Positions 9,184 to 17,592 of a DNA stretch of 64,000 nucleotides are shown piece after piece. A program made the position numbers and the translations under genes. Under the pieces are notes generated by a model, which was not told the DNA's origin, made no database searches, and saw nothing but the letters and a program-made list of their open reading frames with translations. Source of the stretch: Faecalicatena contorta (GTDB taxonomy: Bacteria; Bacillota; Clostridia; Lachnospirales; Lachnospiraceae). The stretch is from NCBI RefSeq assembly GCF_003149105.1, contig NZ_QGDS01000002.1, positions 62,001 through 126,000 on the forward strand. The letters are read 5' to 3'. Position 1 is the stretch's first letter. The number at the start of each line of letters is the position of its first letter.

Positions 9184-10056
9184 ATGGCAGAGAGAATTAC
9201 AGGGCATACAGAATTGATTGGTTTGATGGCATATCCCATCCGCCACTCCAGTTCACCTGCTATGCATAACGAGGCGTTCGCCAAGTTAGGACTGGATTAT
9301 GCGTATCTTGCATTTGAAGTAGATAATGATTCACTGGAGGATGCAATCAAGGGACTGCGTGCATTAAAGATGAAAGGCTCTAACGTGTCCATGCCAAATA
9401 AGACAGTGGTACATAAATATCTGGATAAACTTTCACCGGCGGCTGAATTATGCGGTGCGGTAAATACTATTGTAAATGAAGATGGTGTTCTGACAGGACA
9501 TATTACAGATGGAATTGGATATATGCAGGCACTGAAGGACAATGACATTGACGTAATCGGAAAGAAAATGACGATTGTCGGAGCTGGAGGAGCGGCAACG
9601 GCCATTGAGATACAGGCGGCTTTGGATGGTGTAAAAGAGATGTCCATTTTCAATGCAAAGGATAAATTCTGGGCAAATGCAGAGGAGACTGTGAAAAAAA
9701 TTAATGAAAGAACAGATTGTAAAGCAGTATTGTATGATCTGGCCGATCTGGATAAATTAAAAGAGGAAATTGCAGACAGCTTCCTGTTTACAAATGCCAC
9801 AGGGATGGGAATGAAGCCATTGGAAGGTCAGACTTATGTCCCGGACAAATCTTTTTTAAGACCGGAGCTGATTGTAGTGGATGTTGTATACTTCCCAAGA
9901 GAAACGGCACTTCTGAAGATGGCGAAGGAAGTGGGATGTAAGACAATGAATGGTCTTGGCATGATGCTTTTTCAAGGTTCCGCAGCATTTGAACTGTGGA
10001 CCGGACAGCCCATGCCTATAGAATATATGAAAGATATTCTGGATATTAAGTATTAA
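9184..10056 (+). CDS. Quinate/shikimate dehydrogenase (YdiB/AroE family), copy 1
   Basis: NAD(P)-dependent dehydrogenase interconverting shikimate and 3-dehydroshikimate, or quinate and 3-dehydroquinate. The product has 290 residues. The N-terminal substrate domain has LIGLMAYPIRHSSSP (Ser pair for the carboxylate), the catalytic Lys in SMPNK, Asn in AVNTIV and Asp in TDGIG. The NAD fold has GAGGAATA near residue 140, and the C-terminal Gln is in FQGSAAFELW. LMAYPIRHS and the longer chain resemble YdiB (quinate/shikimate, dual cofactor) more than biosynthetic AroE. RBS aaggaga lies just upstream. It leads a pair with the 3-dehydroquinate dehydratase, which supports catabolism. Confidence 0.9.
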   Translation: MAERITGHTELIGLMAYPIRHSSSPAMHNEAFAKLGLDYAYLAFEVDNDSLEDAIKGLRALKMKGSNVSMPNKTVVHKYLDKLSPAAELCGAVNTIVNEDGVLTGHITDGIGYMQALKDNDIDVIGKKMTIVGAGGAATAIEIQAALDGVKEMSIFNAKDKFWANAEETVKKINERTDCKAVLYDLADLDKLKEEIADSFLFTNATGMGMKPLEGQTYVPDKSFLRPELIVVDVVYFPRETALLKMAKEVGCKTMNGLGMMLFQGSAAFELWTGQPMPIEYMKDILDIKY

Positions 10057-10069
10057 GAATCATCAATAA

Positions 10070-10102
10070 GGTATACTTCTTGAACTACTAATGTTCAAGA
10101 AG
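10070..10102. repeat. Palindromic repeat, single copy, between dehydrogenase and aroD-type gene
   Basis: Hairpin cttcttgaac / gttcaagaag (10076-10102, loop tactaat) preceded by taaggtata. Flank and core match the element at 2141-2174 with few changes, so these are copies of one element. Here it sits 34 nt before a start codon inside an apparent operon, where it could tune downstream expression or mRNA stability. Confidence 0.65.
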
Positions 10103-10136
10103 GTATGACTCGGTCCAAATGGGAAGGGAGAAAAAT

Positions 10137-10898
10137 ATGAACCCAGTTAAGGTTAGAAATGTAGAGATAGGCACAGGAATTCCTAAAATCTGTGTCCCGA
10201 TTGTGGGTGTAACAAGGGAAGAGATTTTAAGTGCGGCAGAAAATATCTGCCGCCTGGGTGCTGATGTAGTAGAGTGGCGCGTTGACTGGTATGAAGATAT
10301 CTTTGACTTTGCCAAAACGGAAGAAACATTGAAAAAACTTAGAGAAGCTCTTGGAAATATTCCGGTGCTGTTTACGTTCCGTACATCGAAAGAGGGCGGA
10401 GAAAAGGAAATTGAGACAGAAGCCTACGTGGAGTTGAATCAGAAGGCAGCCCGTACTGGCTATGTGGATCTGGTTGACGTGGAAGTGTTCACAGGAGATG
10501 AAGCTGTGGAGAGAATTGTGAGGGCAGCTCATGAATGTGGTGTAAAAGTGATTGCTTCTAATCATGATTTCTACAAAACACCAGATAAAGAGGAGATTGT
10601 AGCCCGTCTGTGCAAGATGCAGGAGCTAGGTGCAGATATCCCGAAAATTGCAGTAATGCCACAGAATAAAAAAGATGTGCTCACACTTCTGGCGGCCACG
10701 GAGGAAATGACATCCAAACATACAGATGTACCAATCATAACGATGTCTATGGCAGGAACCGGAGTTATCAGCCGTCTGTGCGGAGAAGTGTTCGGCTCGG
10801 CGCTTACATTTGGAGCGGTAGGGAAAGTATCGGCTCCGGGACAGATCGGGGTAGAGGAACTGCGGACTGTCTTAGAAGTGATTCATAAAAGCCTGTAA
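10137..10898 (+). CDS. aroD: Type I 3-dehydroquinate dehydratase
   Basis: Class I enzyme that interconverts 3-dehydroquinate and 3-dehydroshikimate through a Schiff base. The product has about 253 residues. Visible family marks are VEWRVDWYED (substrate-binding Glu/Arg), FTFRTSKEGG, the His of NHDFYKTP (general base, near residue 140), the Schiff-base Lys in IPKIAVMPQ near 165, and MSMAGTGVISR near the C-terminus. The start at 10137 is chosen because the earlier ATG at 10119 contains the ribosome site gggagaaa. The gene follows the dehydrogenase by 80 nt. In this setting it more likely works in catabolism than in making aromatic amino acids. Confidence 0.94.
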   Translation: MNPVKVRNVEIGTGIPKICVPIVGVTREEILSAAENICRLGADVVEWRVDWYEDIFDFAKTEETLKKLREALGNIPVLFTFRTSKEGGEKEIETEAYVELNQKAARTGYVDLVDVEVFTGDEAVERIVRAAHECGVKVIASNHDFYKTPDKEEIVARLCKMQELGADIPKIAVMPQNKKDVLTLLAATEEMTSKHTDVPIITMSMAGTGVISRLCGEVFGSALTFGAVGKVSAPGQIGVEELRTVLEVIHKSL

Positions 10899-10948
10899 AG
10901 AGTCTTGAGTATGCAGCCTCAGCCCTGAAGAATACTTTGACATAAACC

Positions 10949-11014
10949 ATAAACAAAATCTATGGATTCGTATTATATTTCCAATTTGTTTTTAATTTAA
11001 CAATAAAATATAAT
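10949..11014 (+). promoter_or_regulatory. LysR box 3 and promoter of the TIM-barrel/reductase/dehydrogenase/MFS operon
   Basis: Box ATAAACAAAATCTAT (10949-10963) lies in the wider palindrome CCATA-N9-TATGG. It is followed by TTGTTT (10986-10991), a 17-nt spacer and TATAAT (11009-11014). The box ends 45 nt before the -10, as at the other two sites. The hexamers are identical to those of the flavin reductase copy 1 promoter. Confidence 0.75.
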
Positions 11015-11105
11015 GTATTCATAGTAAGAAACCACAAGGTTGAACAAAAAAGTCTGTAAATAATACTTGATTATGTTCAATTTTGACAATGAAAGGAGTA
11101 AGGTT

Positions 11106-11945
11106 ATGTCAAAAAAATATCCAATCACAATTAGCTCATGGACATTAGGGGATCAATGTAAGTTTGAGGACCGTGTTGCTGCTGCAAAGGAGGCCGGATA
11201 TGAAGGAATCGGGCTTCGCGCAGAGACATATGTAGATGCTCTGAATGAAGGTCTGTACGATGAGGACATATTAAAGATTTTAGAAAAGTACAACATGAAG
11301 GTTACAGAAGTAGAGTACATCGTACAGTGGGCGGAGAACAATCGTTCTTATGAGCAGAAGTATAAAGAGCAGATGTGTTTCCATATGTGTGAACTCTTTG
11401 GTGTGGGGCATATTAATTGTGGTCTGATGGAGAATTATTCCGTGGAACATACGGCGCAGAAGCTGAAGGAATTATGCCACAGGGCGGGAAAAAACATTAT
11501 AGGAGTAGAGCCTATGCCGTACAGTGGGCTTCCGGATTTGAACAAGGCATGGGAGGTTGTAAAGGCTTCCGGGTGTGACAATGCGATGTTGATTCTGGAT
11601 ACATGGCACTGGGTAAGGGCAGACCAGCCGTATGACATCCTTACGAAAGAACAGGCGGCAAAAGTGGCATCCATCCAAATTAATGATGCTTATGAGAGAC
11701 CATATGCCGCGTCTATTTTGAGGGATGAGTCCATGCATGACCGTCTTGCTCCCGGTACCGGCGCAAAGGATACAGCTGGATTTGTTAAAATGATAAAGGA
11801 AGCAGGAGTAGATCCCAAAGTGATTGGTGTCGAGGTTATTTCAGATGCTTATGTTGCAAGAGGCATAAAAGAAGCGGCTTCTTATACATATGAAAATACG
11901 GTAAAAGTATTAAAAGAGGTCTGGCCTGAATTGTTGGAAGATTAA
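11106..11945 (+). CDS. Sugar-phosphate-isomerase-like TIM barrel; candidate 3-dehydroshikimate dehydratase or epimerase
   Basis: Protein of about 279 residues from the xylose-isomerase-like TIM barrel (AP endonuclease 2) family, which binds a divalent metal through Glu, Asp and His. Candidate ligands are the Glu of IGVEPMPY, the Asp and His of LILDTWHWVRA, and the Glu of IGVEVISD near the C-terminus. The start at 11106 has aaaggag 7 nt upstream; an earlier ATG at 11073 lacks one. In quinate catabolism a member of this fold (QuiC/AsbF type) turns 3-dehydroshikimate into protocatechuate. Here the gene heads an operon with a flavin reductase and a second dehydrogenase, so that role or an isomerisation of a cyclohexane acid are both possible. 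Confidence 0.78.
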   Translation: MSKKYPITISSWTLGDQCKFEDRVAAAKEAGYEGIGLRAETYVDALNEGLYDEDILKILEKYNMKVTEVEYIVQWAENNRSYEQKYKEQMCFHMCELFGVGHINCGLMENYSVEHTAQKLKELCHRAGKNIIGVEPMPYSGLPDLNKAWEVVKASGCDNAMLILDTWHWVRADQPYDILTKEQAAKVASIQINDAYERPYAASILRDESMHDRLAPGTGAKDTAGFVKMIKEAGVDPKVIGVEVISDAYVARGIKEAASYTYENTVKVLKEVWPELLED

Positions 11946-11990
11946 AAAATCCTGGATTTCAAAATATAAGTTTAAGAGCGAGGAAAAATA

Positions 11991-13916
11991 ATGAAATTTA
12001 AGAATATGTTTACACCGATACAAATTGGACCAATGACTGTGAAAAACCGATTTGTGGTCCCCCCCATGGGTAATAACTTTGCCAATACTGATGGAACATG
12101 GAGCGACCAGTCTGTTGCTTATTATGCGGAACGTGCAAAAGGCCAGTTTGGATTGATTACCATTGAGGCAACGGTTGTACATGATGGGGCAAAAGGCGGA
12201 CCGAAAAAGCCGTGTCTGTATGATGACAGCAGTATTCCAAGTCTTGCTGAAATCGCAGAAGCCTGTCATGCAGAAGGAGCAAAATTGTCTATTCAGCTTC
12301 AGAATGCGGGACCGGAAGGAAACGCGAAGAATGCAGGCGCGCCTACTCAGGCGGCAACGTCAATTGCTTCTGTTTTGGGAAAAGATATTCCCCAGGAAGT
12401 ACCAACCGCTCAGGTATATGAGTTGGTGAAAGGGTACGGAGATGCGGCGGAGCGCGCGATGAAAGCAGGCGTTGATGCCGTAGAAATTCATATGGCACAT
12501 GGTTATCTTGTGAATTCATTTATCTCCCCAAGAATGAACAAACGGGTAGATGAATTTGGCGGAAGCTTTGAAAACCGTATGCGCTTTCCGCGTCTCATCG
12601 TAGAAGAAGTGAAAAGAAGAGTTGGAGATAAAGTGGCAATCCTTGCCCGTATTAACGGTTCTGACGAAGTGCTGGGAGGCGTGGATGTGCATGACAGTGC
12701 AGCAATCGCCGCTTATTTGGAGGAATGTGGAGTACAATGTCTGCACATTTCCCGGGCTGTACATATTAAGGATGAATACATGTGGGCACCGACAACGATT
12801 CATGGCGGTTTCTCTGCTGATATTGTGACAGAGATTAAAAAGGCAGTTTCAATTCCGGTCATCACGGTTGGTCGTTTTACAGAGCCGCAGTTTGCAGAAC
12901 TTCTTGTAAAAGAGGAACGCACAGATCTGGTGGCATTTGGACGTCAGTCACTGGCCGATCCACATATGCCAAGAAAAGCAATGGAAGATAAACTGGAAGA
13001 TATGATTCCATGTATCGCATGTCTGCAGGGCTGTGTTGTCAACATGTTTAAAGGAGAACCTATATGCTGTCTGGTGAATCCATTCCTTGGACACGAAGCA
13101 AAGGGATATCCGAAGGCAGAAAAAGCGAAAAAGGTCATGGTTATCGGCGGCGGTGTCGGTGGATTGTGTGCAGCATTCATCTGTGCTGAGAGAGGACATG
13201 ACGTCACATTATATGAAACATCTGAAAAGCTTGGCGGAAATATGAGGCTGGCAGCTTACCCTCCGGGAAAAGGTGATATTACAAATATGGTCAGGAGCTA
13301 TATTGTAAAATGTGAAAAAGCGGGCGTTAAGTTTGTTATGAATACAGAAGTAACGCTGGATATGGTAAAGGCAGAAAAACCTGATGCTGTATTTGTGGCA
13401 ACTGGTGCAAAAACGTTGATTCTTCCCATTGAAGGAATTGATAACCCGGCAATCATCCATGGTTCTGATATACTGGAAGGTAAAAAGAAGGCCGGAAGGA
13501 AAGTACTTGTAGTAGGGGGCGGTATGGTTGGCGGTGAAACAGCAGCCTTTTTGGGAGAGCAGCAGCATGATGTAACGGTCATCGAATTCAGGGATGCCGT
13601 AGGTGCAGATGTTATTTCTGAGCATAGAAAATACCTGATGAAAGATTTTGAAGAATACAAAATAAAGGAAATTACAAGTGCAAAAGTGTGCAAGTTTTTT
13701 GAAGATGGTGTGGAATATGAGTCACCGGACGGAAGCAGACATGAAGTAAGAGGATTTGATTCTGTCATTCTTTCTATGGGATTCAGGAACTACAATCCAT
13801 TTGAGGAACAATTAGAAGAGCTTGGACAGGAAGTATATGTAATCGGTGATGCAATCAGAGCCCGCCGTGCATTGGATGCAACCCAGGAAGCTTATAAGGC
13901 GGCAATGCAGGTCTAA
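11991..13916 (+). CDS. FadH/Bai-type NADH:flavin oxidoreductase, copy 2
   Basis: Protein of 641 residues with the same plan as the enzyme at 4987-6987. The FMN barrel has HMAHGYL near residue 166, the FeS site has CIACLQGC near 341-348 with a later CC pair, and two dinucleotide folds have VMVIGGGVGG near 383 and VLVVGGGMVGG near 507. The Tyr of HGYL matches the active-site Tyr of dienoyl-CoA reductase. The two copies differ widely, so they probably take different substrates or steps. The gene lies 45 nt after the TIM-barrel gene and 35 nt before the second dehydrogenase, clearly one operon. Expected reaction: NAD(P)H-driven reduction (or reverse) of a C=C next to a carbonyl. Confidence 0.88.
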   Translation: MKFKNMFTPIQIGPMTVKNRFVVPPMGNNFANTDGTWSDQSVAYYAERAKGQFGLITIEATVVHDGAKGGPKKPCLYDDSSIPSLAEIAEACHAEGAKLSIQLQNAGPEGNAKNAGAPTQAATSIASVLGKDIPQEVPTAQVYELVKGYGDAAERAMKAGVDAVEIHMAHGYLVNSFISPRMNKRVDEFGGSFENRMRFPRLIVEEVKRRVGDKVAILARINGSDEVLGGVDVHDSAAIAAYLEECGVQCLHISRAVHIKDEYMWAPTTIHGGFSADIVTEIKKAVSIPVITVGRFTEPQFAELLVKEERTDLVAFGRQSLADPHMPRKAMEDKLEDMIPCIACLQGCVVNMFKGEPICCLVNPFLGHEAKGYPKAEKAKKVMVIGGGVGGLCAAFICAERGHDVTLYETSEKLGGNMRLAAYPPGKGDITNMVRSYIVKCEKAGVKFVMNTEVTLDMVKAEKPDAVFVATGAKTLILPIEGIDNPAIIHGSDILEGKKKAGRKVLVVGGGMVGGETAAFLGEQQHDVTVIEFRDAVGADVISEHRKYLMKDFEEYKIKEITSAKVCKFFEDGVEYESPDGSRHEVRGFDSVILSMGFRNYNPFEEQLEELGQEVYVIGDAIRARRALDATQEAYKAAMQV

Positions 13917-13951
13917 TCAATGCAGGAAAAACAAATCAGGAGGAAAGAGGC

Positions 13952-14824
13952 ATGGAAAAGCGAATTTCAGGGCATACAGGCTTGATGGGATTGTTCGGGA
14001 CACCAGTGGGACATTCCGGCTCCCCTGCAATGTATAATTTTAGTTTTCAACATGATGGGCTGGATTATGTATATCTTGCATTTGATGTAAATGTGGAGCA
14101 GATGCCAAAAACATTTGAAACAATCAGACTCCTTAAGATGAGGGGCGGAAACTTTACAATGCCCTGTAAAAATATTGCGGCTGAGTTAGTGGATAAACTA
14201 TCTCCGGCAGCAGAAATTATTGGAGCTTGTAATGTATTTGTCAACGATGACGGCATCATTACCGGACATATCACGGATGGTATTGGGTTCGTTAAGAATA
14301 TGGAGTCAAATGATGTAACTGTTAAAGGAAAAAAAGTTGTTGTACTGGGAGCAGGGGGCGCAGCAACTGCAATCCAGGTGCAGCTTGCACTGGAAGGTGC
14401 CGAGGAAGTACATATCTTTAACAGGAAAGATGAATTTTATGAAAGGGCAGAGAATACAAAAGCAAAACTGCAGGAGAAGTGCCCGGACTGTATTGTAACG
14501 GTTCATGATTTAAGTGACAGCCAGAAGCTTGCGGAAGCGGTCAATAACTGTGATATAGTCGTCAATGCGACTATCATTGGTATGAAACCCCAGGATGACA
14601 GGATTCTGATTGATAAGTCTTTATTTAGAAAAGACCTGGTAGTAGCAGATGCCGTTTACAATCCGGAGAAGACAATGATGATATTGGAGGCAGAGAAAGC
14701 GGGCTGCAAAGCAATCGGCGGTAAAGGCATGCTTTTACAGCAGGGTGCGGTAAATTATGAATTGTTTGTAGGTAAGAAGATGCCTTTGGAAGAGTATCGG
14801 AGATTCCAGGCGGAAAACCAATAG
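13952..14824 (+). CDS. Shikimate/quinate dehydrogenase family protein, copy 2
   Basis: Protein of 290 residues, paralogous to the enzyme at 9184-10056 (shared GHTGLMGL, SPAMYN, TDGIGF, GAGGAATA). The catalytic Lys is kept in TMPCKN, although the residue before it is Cys where Asn is found in copy 1. The Asn (GACNVFV), Asp (TDG) and Gln (LQQGAVNYE) positions are also kept. The LFGTPVGHSGSP segment, which binds the carboxylate side, differs from copy 1. This suggests an altered substrate, for example a ring already reduced by the flavin enzyme, but that is inference. RBS aggagga is 13 nt upstream. Confidence 0.87.
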   Translation: MEKRISGHTGLMGLFGTPVGHSGSPAMYNFSFQHDGLDYVYLAFDVNVEQMPKTFETIRLLKMRGGNFTMPCKNIAAELVDKLSPAAEIIGACNVFVNDDGIITGHITDGIGFVKNMESNDVTVKGKKVVVLGAGGAATAIQVQLALEGAEEVHIFNRKDEFYERAENTKAKLQEKCPDCIVTVHDLSDSQKLAEAVNNCDIVVNATIIGMKPQDDRILIDKSLFRKDLVVADAVYNPEKTMMILEAEKAGCKAIGGKGMLLQQGAVNYELFVGKKMPLEEYRRFQAENQ

Positions 14825-14852
14825 TGTCTATATTAGGAGAAGGAGATTGGGA

Positions 14853-16136
14853 ATGAAAGCGAGAAAATATATCTTATCGCTGGCTACTGTTTATATGTGC
14901 TATCTTACACACGGTATCCAAGCGCTGATTCTTTCACAGAATCAGGCAAACTTTTACACGCAGTGGGGGTATGTTGATGCAACTGCAGGTGCAGCGGCAG
15001 TGTCACTTGCAATTACAGCAACAGGTTTTGGTAAAATGTTGTCCGTATGGATTGGAGGAGAGATTTCCGACCGTATTGGGCGTAAGAAAATGATGATAGC
15101 AGGCTCATTGCTATATATTGTGTGTTTTATAGGATTATTGTTTACTACAAGCTTTACTGTGGCATGTGCAATGGCATTTCTTGCAGGTGTGGCAACATCA
15201 GGATTCTGGGATGCAGCCGGATACCCTGCGGTTCAGGAAGCAGCTCCGGATTATGCCGGTACAGCTTTAATCGGAATTAAATTCTTTGTATCATTGTCAA
15301 GCTTCTTCTATCCGTTCATTGTTGTATGGCTGGCAGATATGGGACAGTGGAAAGTAAGTGTATGGATTCCGCTTGTAATGTCTGTTATTTGTACAGTACT
15401 GGCACTTATTGCATCATTTGCTTATGATGACCAGATGAAAGAAATGGTTGTCAGGGAAGATGGTAAAAAAGAAAATGCAGCACAGGCTGAGATTGATGAG
15501 ATTAAAGCCAAAATGCTCGTAAAACCAAGCGGACTCGTAAATTTCTTTACAATGTTTTATGGATTCCTCTGTATGTTTATTATGTACGGTGCACAGCAGT
15601 ACACAAAAGCATTTGGAATGAATAACTGTGGACTCACAGAAATGCAGTCGGCAGGACTTACTTCAATTTATACATTTGGTTCCATTGCTGCGGTTATTTT
15701 CTGGGCATTTATGATGGGTAAATTAAAATGGAATCCGCTGAAGGTTGTGTTGATTGATTCCATATTTACGGCGCTGGCTTTGATTATCGTGCTTCTGGTG
15801 CGTCAGGTGTTCATAATTTATATTGCAATTGCTTTGATTGGTTTCTTCGCAGCGGGCGGTGCGCTTCAGACTGGACTTAGAGTCCGCCAGCTTCTGTGTC
15901 CGGGACCGAAGGGAAGAAATACAGGTATCTACTATACATGGATGGGACTTGCAAGCTGTTTCCTGCCATACATCGTATCTGCTATGACAAAGAGTGCCGG
16001 ACAGACACAGGCCGTTTACATTATGATGGTATTGCTTTTGATTGCAGCAGTGGCAGCAGTGCTGATGATGTCTTATCTTGTCGGACAGTACAAGAAGGTG
16101 TTTGGTGAAAATCCACTATCTAAGCAGACAACTTAA
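14853..16136 (+). CDS. MFS transporter 1
   Basis: Major facilitator carrier of about 427 residues and 12 predicted membrane helices. The loop 2-3 signature is GGEISDRIGRKKM near residues 68-80, and a long polar central loop lies near 200-225. The start is fixed by aggagaagga upstream. It closes the operon that starts at 11106, 28 nt after the second dehydrogenase, so it should carry a substrate or product of that pathway. It is paralogous to MFS transporter 2 (both have the ILSQN segment in helix 1). Direction of transport is not known. Confidence 0.88.
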   Translation: MKARKYILSLATVYMCYLTHGIQALILSQNQANFYTQWGYVDATAGAAAVSLAITATGFGKMLSVWIGGEISDRIGRKKMMIAGSLLYIVCFIGLLFTTSFTVACAMAFLAGVATSGFWDAAGYPAVQEAAPDYAGTALIGIKFFVSLSSFFYPFIVVWLADMGQWKVSVWIPLVMSVICTVLALIASFAYDDQMKEMVVREDGKKENAAQAEIDEIKAKMLVKPSGLVNFFTMFYGFLCMFIMYGAQQYTKAFGMNNCGLTEMQSAGLTSIYTFGSIAAVIFWAFMMGKLKWNPLKVVLIDSIFTALALIIVLLVRQVFIIYIAIALIGFFAAGGALQTGLRVRQLLCPGPKGRNTGIYYTWMGLASCFLPYIVSAMTKSAGQTQAVYIMMVLLLIAAVAAVLMMSYLVGQYKKVFGENPLSKQTT

Positions 16137-16150
16137 ATAAATGACAGGTT

Positions 16151-16175
16151 GGGTTTGCCCGGTATGGGCAAACCC
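16151..16175 (+). terminator. Hairpin after MFS transporter 1
   Basis: Perfect 10-bp stem gggtttgccc / gggcaaaccc with loop ggtat, 14 nt after the stop. No clear T run follows, so it could be a partial terminator or an mRNA-stabilising hairpin. Confidence 0.6.
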
Positions 16176-16278
16176 ATACAGATTTATAAAAACTAGTTGC
16201 AGACAGATATAAATAATAAAATACACAAAAATTGTTTGTTAATAGTCAAACAACAAAGAATAACAATGAGGTGTGGTC

Positions 16279-17505
16279 ATGCAAAAAAATAGTTATAAAA
16301 CGCTGATTGGCGGCTTGTACTTCAATTATATTTTTCAAGGAATGGCTGCGATTATCCTGTCACAAAATATGAATCAGCTACAAATTCATTGGGGCGCAAC
16401 AGCAAGGGAAATTACTTTAGTAATGAGTGCGATTGGTTTGGGGCGTCTGCTCATGCTTTCTTTTTCAGGCTACTTTTCCGATAGGTTTGGACGAAAAAAG
16501 ACATCTATCCTTGCCATGCTCTCCCATGTGATTTTTTTCGTTGGATTGCTGCTTAGTCCGAATTATTTAGTTGCGTTCTTTTTTGGACTTTTTGGAGGTT
16601 TCAATAATGCATTTTTAGATACCAGTACATACCCTACTTTCGTTGAAGCTTATCCGGACAAAAAAGTAAACAGTGCATTAAGTGTATTAAATAAGGCATT
16701 TATTTCATTTGGACAATTCGTTTTACCATTTTTGACCCGTTTTCTGATTGAAAAAGAATTATTTTTTGGATGGACGTTTATTATGTGTGCTGTATGCCTT
16801 TTGGCAAATATAGTTCACATCATATTTGCAACCTTTCCAGAGATAAGAACTGGAAAAGATGTTGTGAAGTCTGATGAAAATGAAGTTATGACACAAAAGT
16901 TAGAAAGTCGCGGGAACTTCAAAATTGATGGTTTGGTTCTGTTAGTCTTTTCTTTTGCTTCAGTATCTATTTTTAATATTTTTATTATATGGATTCCTAA
17001 ATTTGCTGAGCAAATGAATATTGTTTCTTATGAAGGCAGCCTGACGCTGGTGAGTATTTACAGTGTAGGCTCGTTTATTTCGGTATTTTTAACATCAACG
17101 ATTGTAAAAAAAGGTGTCAATGTTCCAAAGCTTATTATATTTTATCTTATTGTTGCCGGAAGTGCGCTGTTACTGATGCTGCTGCATCCAAGATTTGTGA
17201 CGGTGGTTATTGCCGCTGTTTGTATTGGGATTTTTGCCGCAGGCGGAATCTTTCAGTTGGGGTTAGCTTTGCTGTTGGAGCTGTTCCCTACTTATAAAGG
17301 AAAATACACAAGCTATTATTCATTAGCGGCCGCTGTTTCGATTATGGTAACTCCTTATATTACTGGGATTCTTAGTGAGATCAGTGTCAGTGCTATTTTC
17401 TGGTTTAATTTCTTCTTAATCCTTTTGGGGCTTACAGCGGCATGCATTACGAATGTACGATATACTGCTTTATCCCGCGGAGAGAAAGTATTGCCACCCA
17501 ATTAG
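16279..17505 (+). CDS. MFS transporter 2
   Basis: Major facilitator carrier of about 408 residues with the motif SGYFSDRFGRKK near residues 65-76 and about 12 hydrophobic helices. The start at 16279 is chosen for gaggtg 5 nt upstream. It is related to MFS transporter 1 but quite diverged. It lies alone between the first operon and the TRAP genes, behind a 140-nt gap with A+T-rich sequence and the palindrome GTTTG-N8-CAAAC. Likely another carboxylate or hydroaromatic acid carrier. Confidence 0.87.
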   Translation: MQKNSYKTLIGGLYFNYIFQGMAAIILSQNMNQLQIHWGATAREITLVMSAIGLGRLLMLSFSGYFSDRFGRKKTSILAMLSHVIFFVGLLLSPNYLVAFFFGLFGGFNNAFLDTSTYPTFVEAYPDKKVNSALSVLNKAFISFGQFVLPFLTRFLIEKELFFGWTFIMCAVCLLANIVHIIFATFPEIRTGKDVVKSDENEVMTQKLESRGNFKIDGLVLLVFSFASVSIFNIFIIWIPKFAEQMNIVSYEGSLTLVSIYSVGSFISVFLTSTIVKKGVNVPKLIIFYLIVAGSALLLMLLHPRFVTVVIAAVCIGIFAAGGIFQLGLALLLELFPTYKGKYTSYYSLAAAVSIMVTPYITGILSEISVSAIFWFNFFLILLGLTAACITNVRYTALSRGEKVLPPN

Positions 17506-17592
17506 GGCAGAAATGGAAAGGATTTTGAATCTATATAATTAACAGAAAGGGTGTTCTTTAATAGTCAAGTAATAGAATCGGGAGGTTTTAAT

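Noticed and set aside
9297-9800. 167-codon frame opposite the first dehydrogenase
   Set aside because: Antisense shadow; composition (Ser/Ala/Pro-rich) reflects the complementary codons.
13298-13768. 156-codon frame opposite flavin reductase copy 2
   Set aside because: Antisense shadow without start signals.
4987-13916. Calling the two flavin reductases BaiCD and BaiH
   Set aside because: The domain plan fits, but the neighbours are shikimate-type enzymes and none of the other bai genes is present.
16230-17575. Repeated ttaatagtcaa before MFS 2 and before dctQ as a second operator set
   Set aside because: Only 11 nt match, with different distances to promoters and no clear -35/-10 pair at either; too weak to call.
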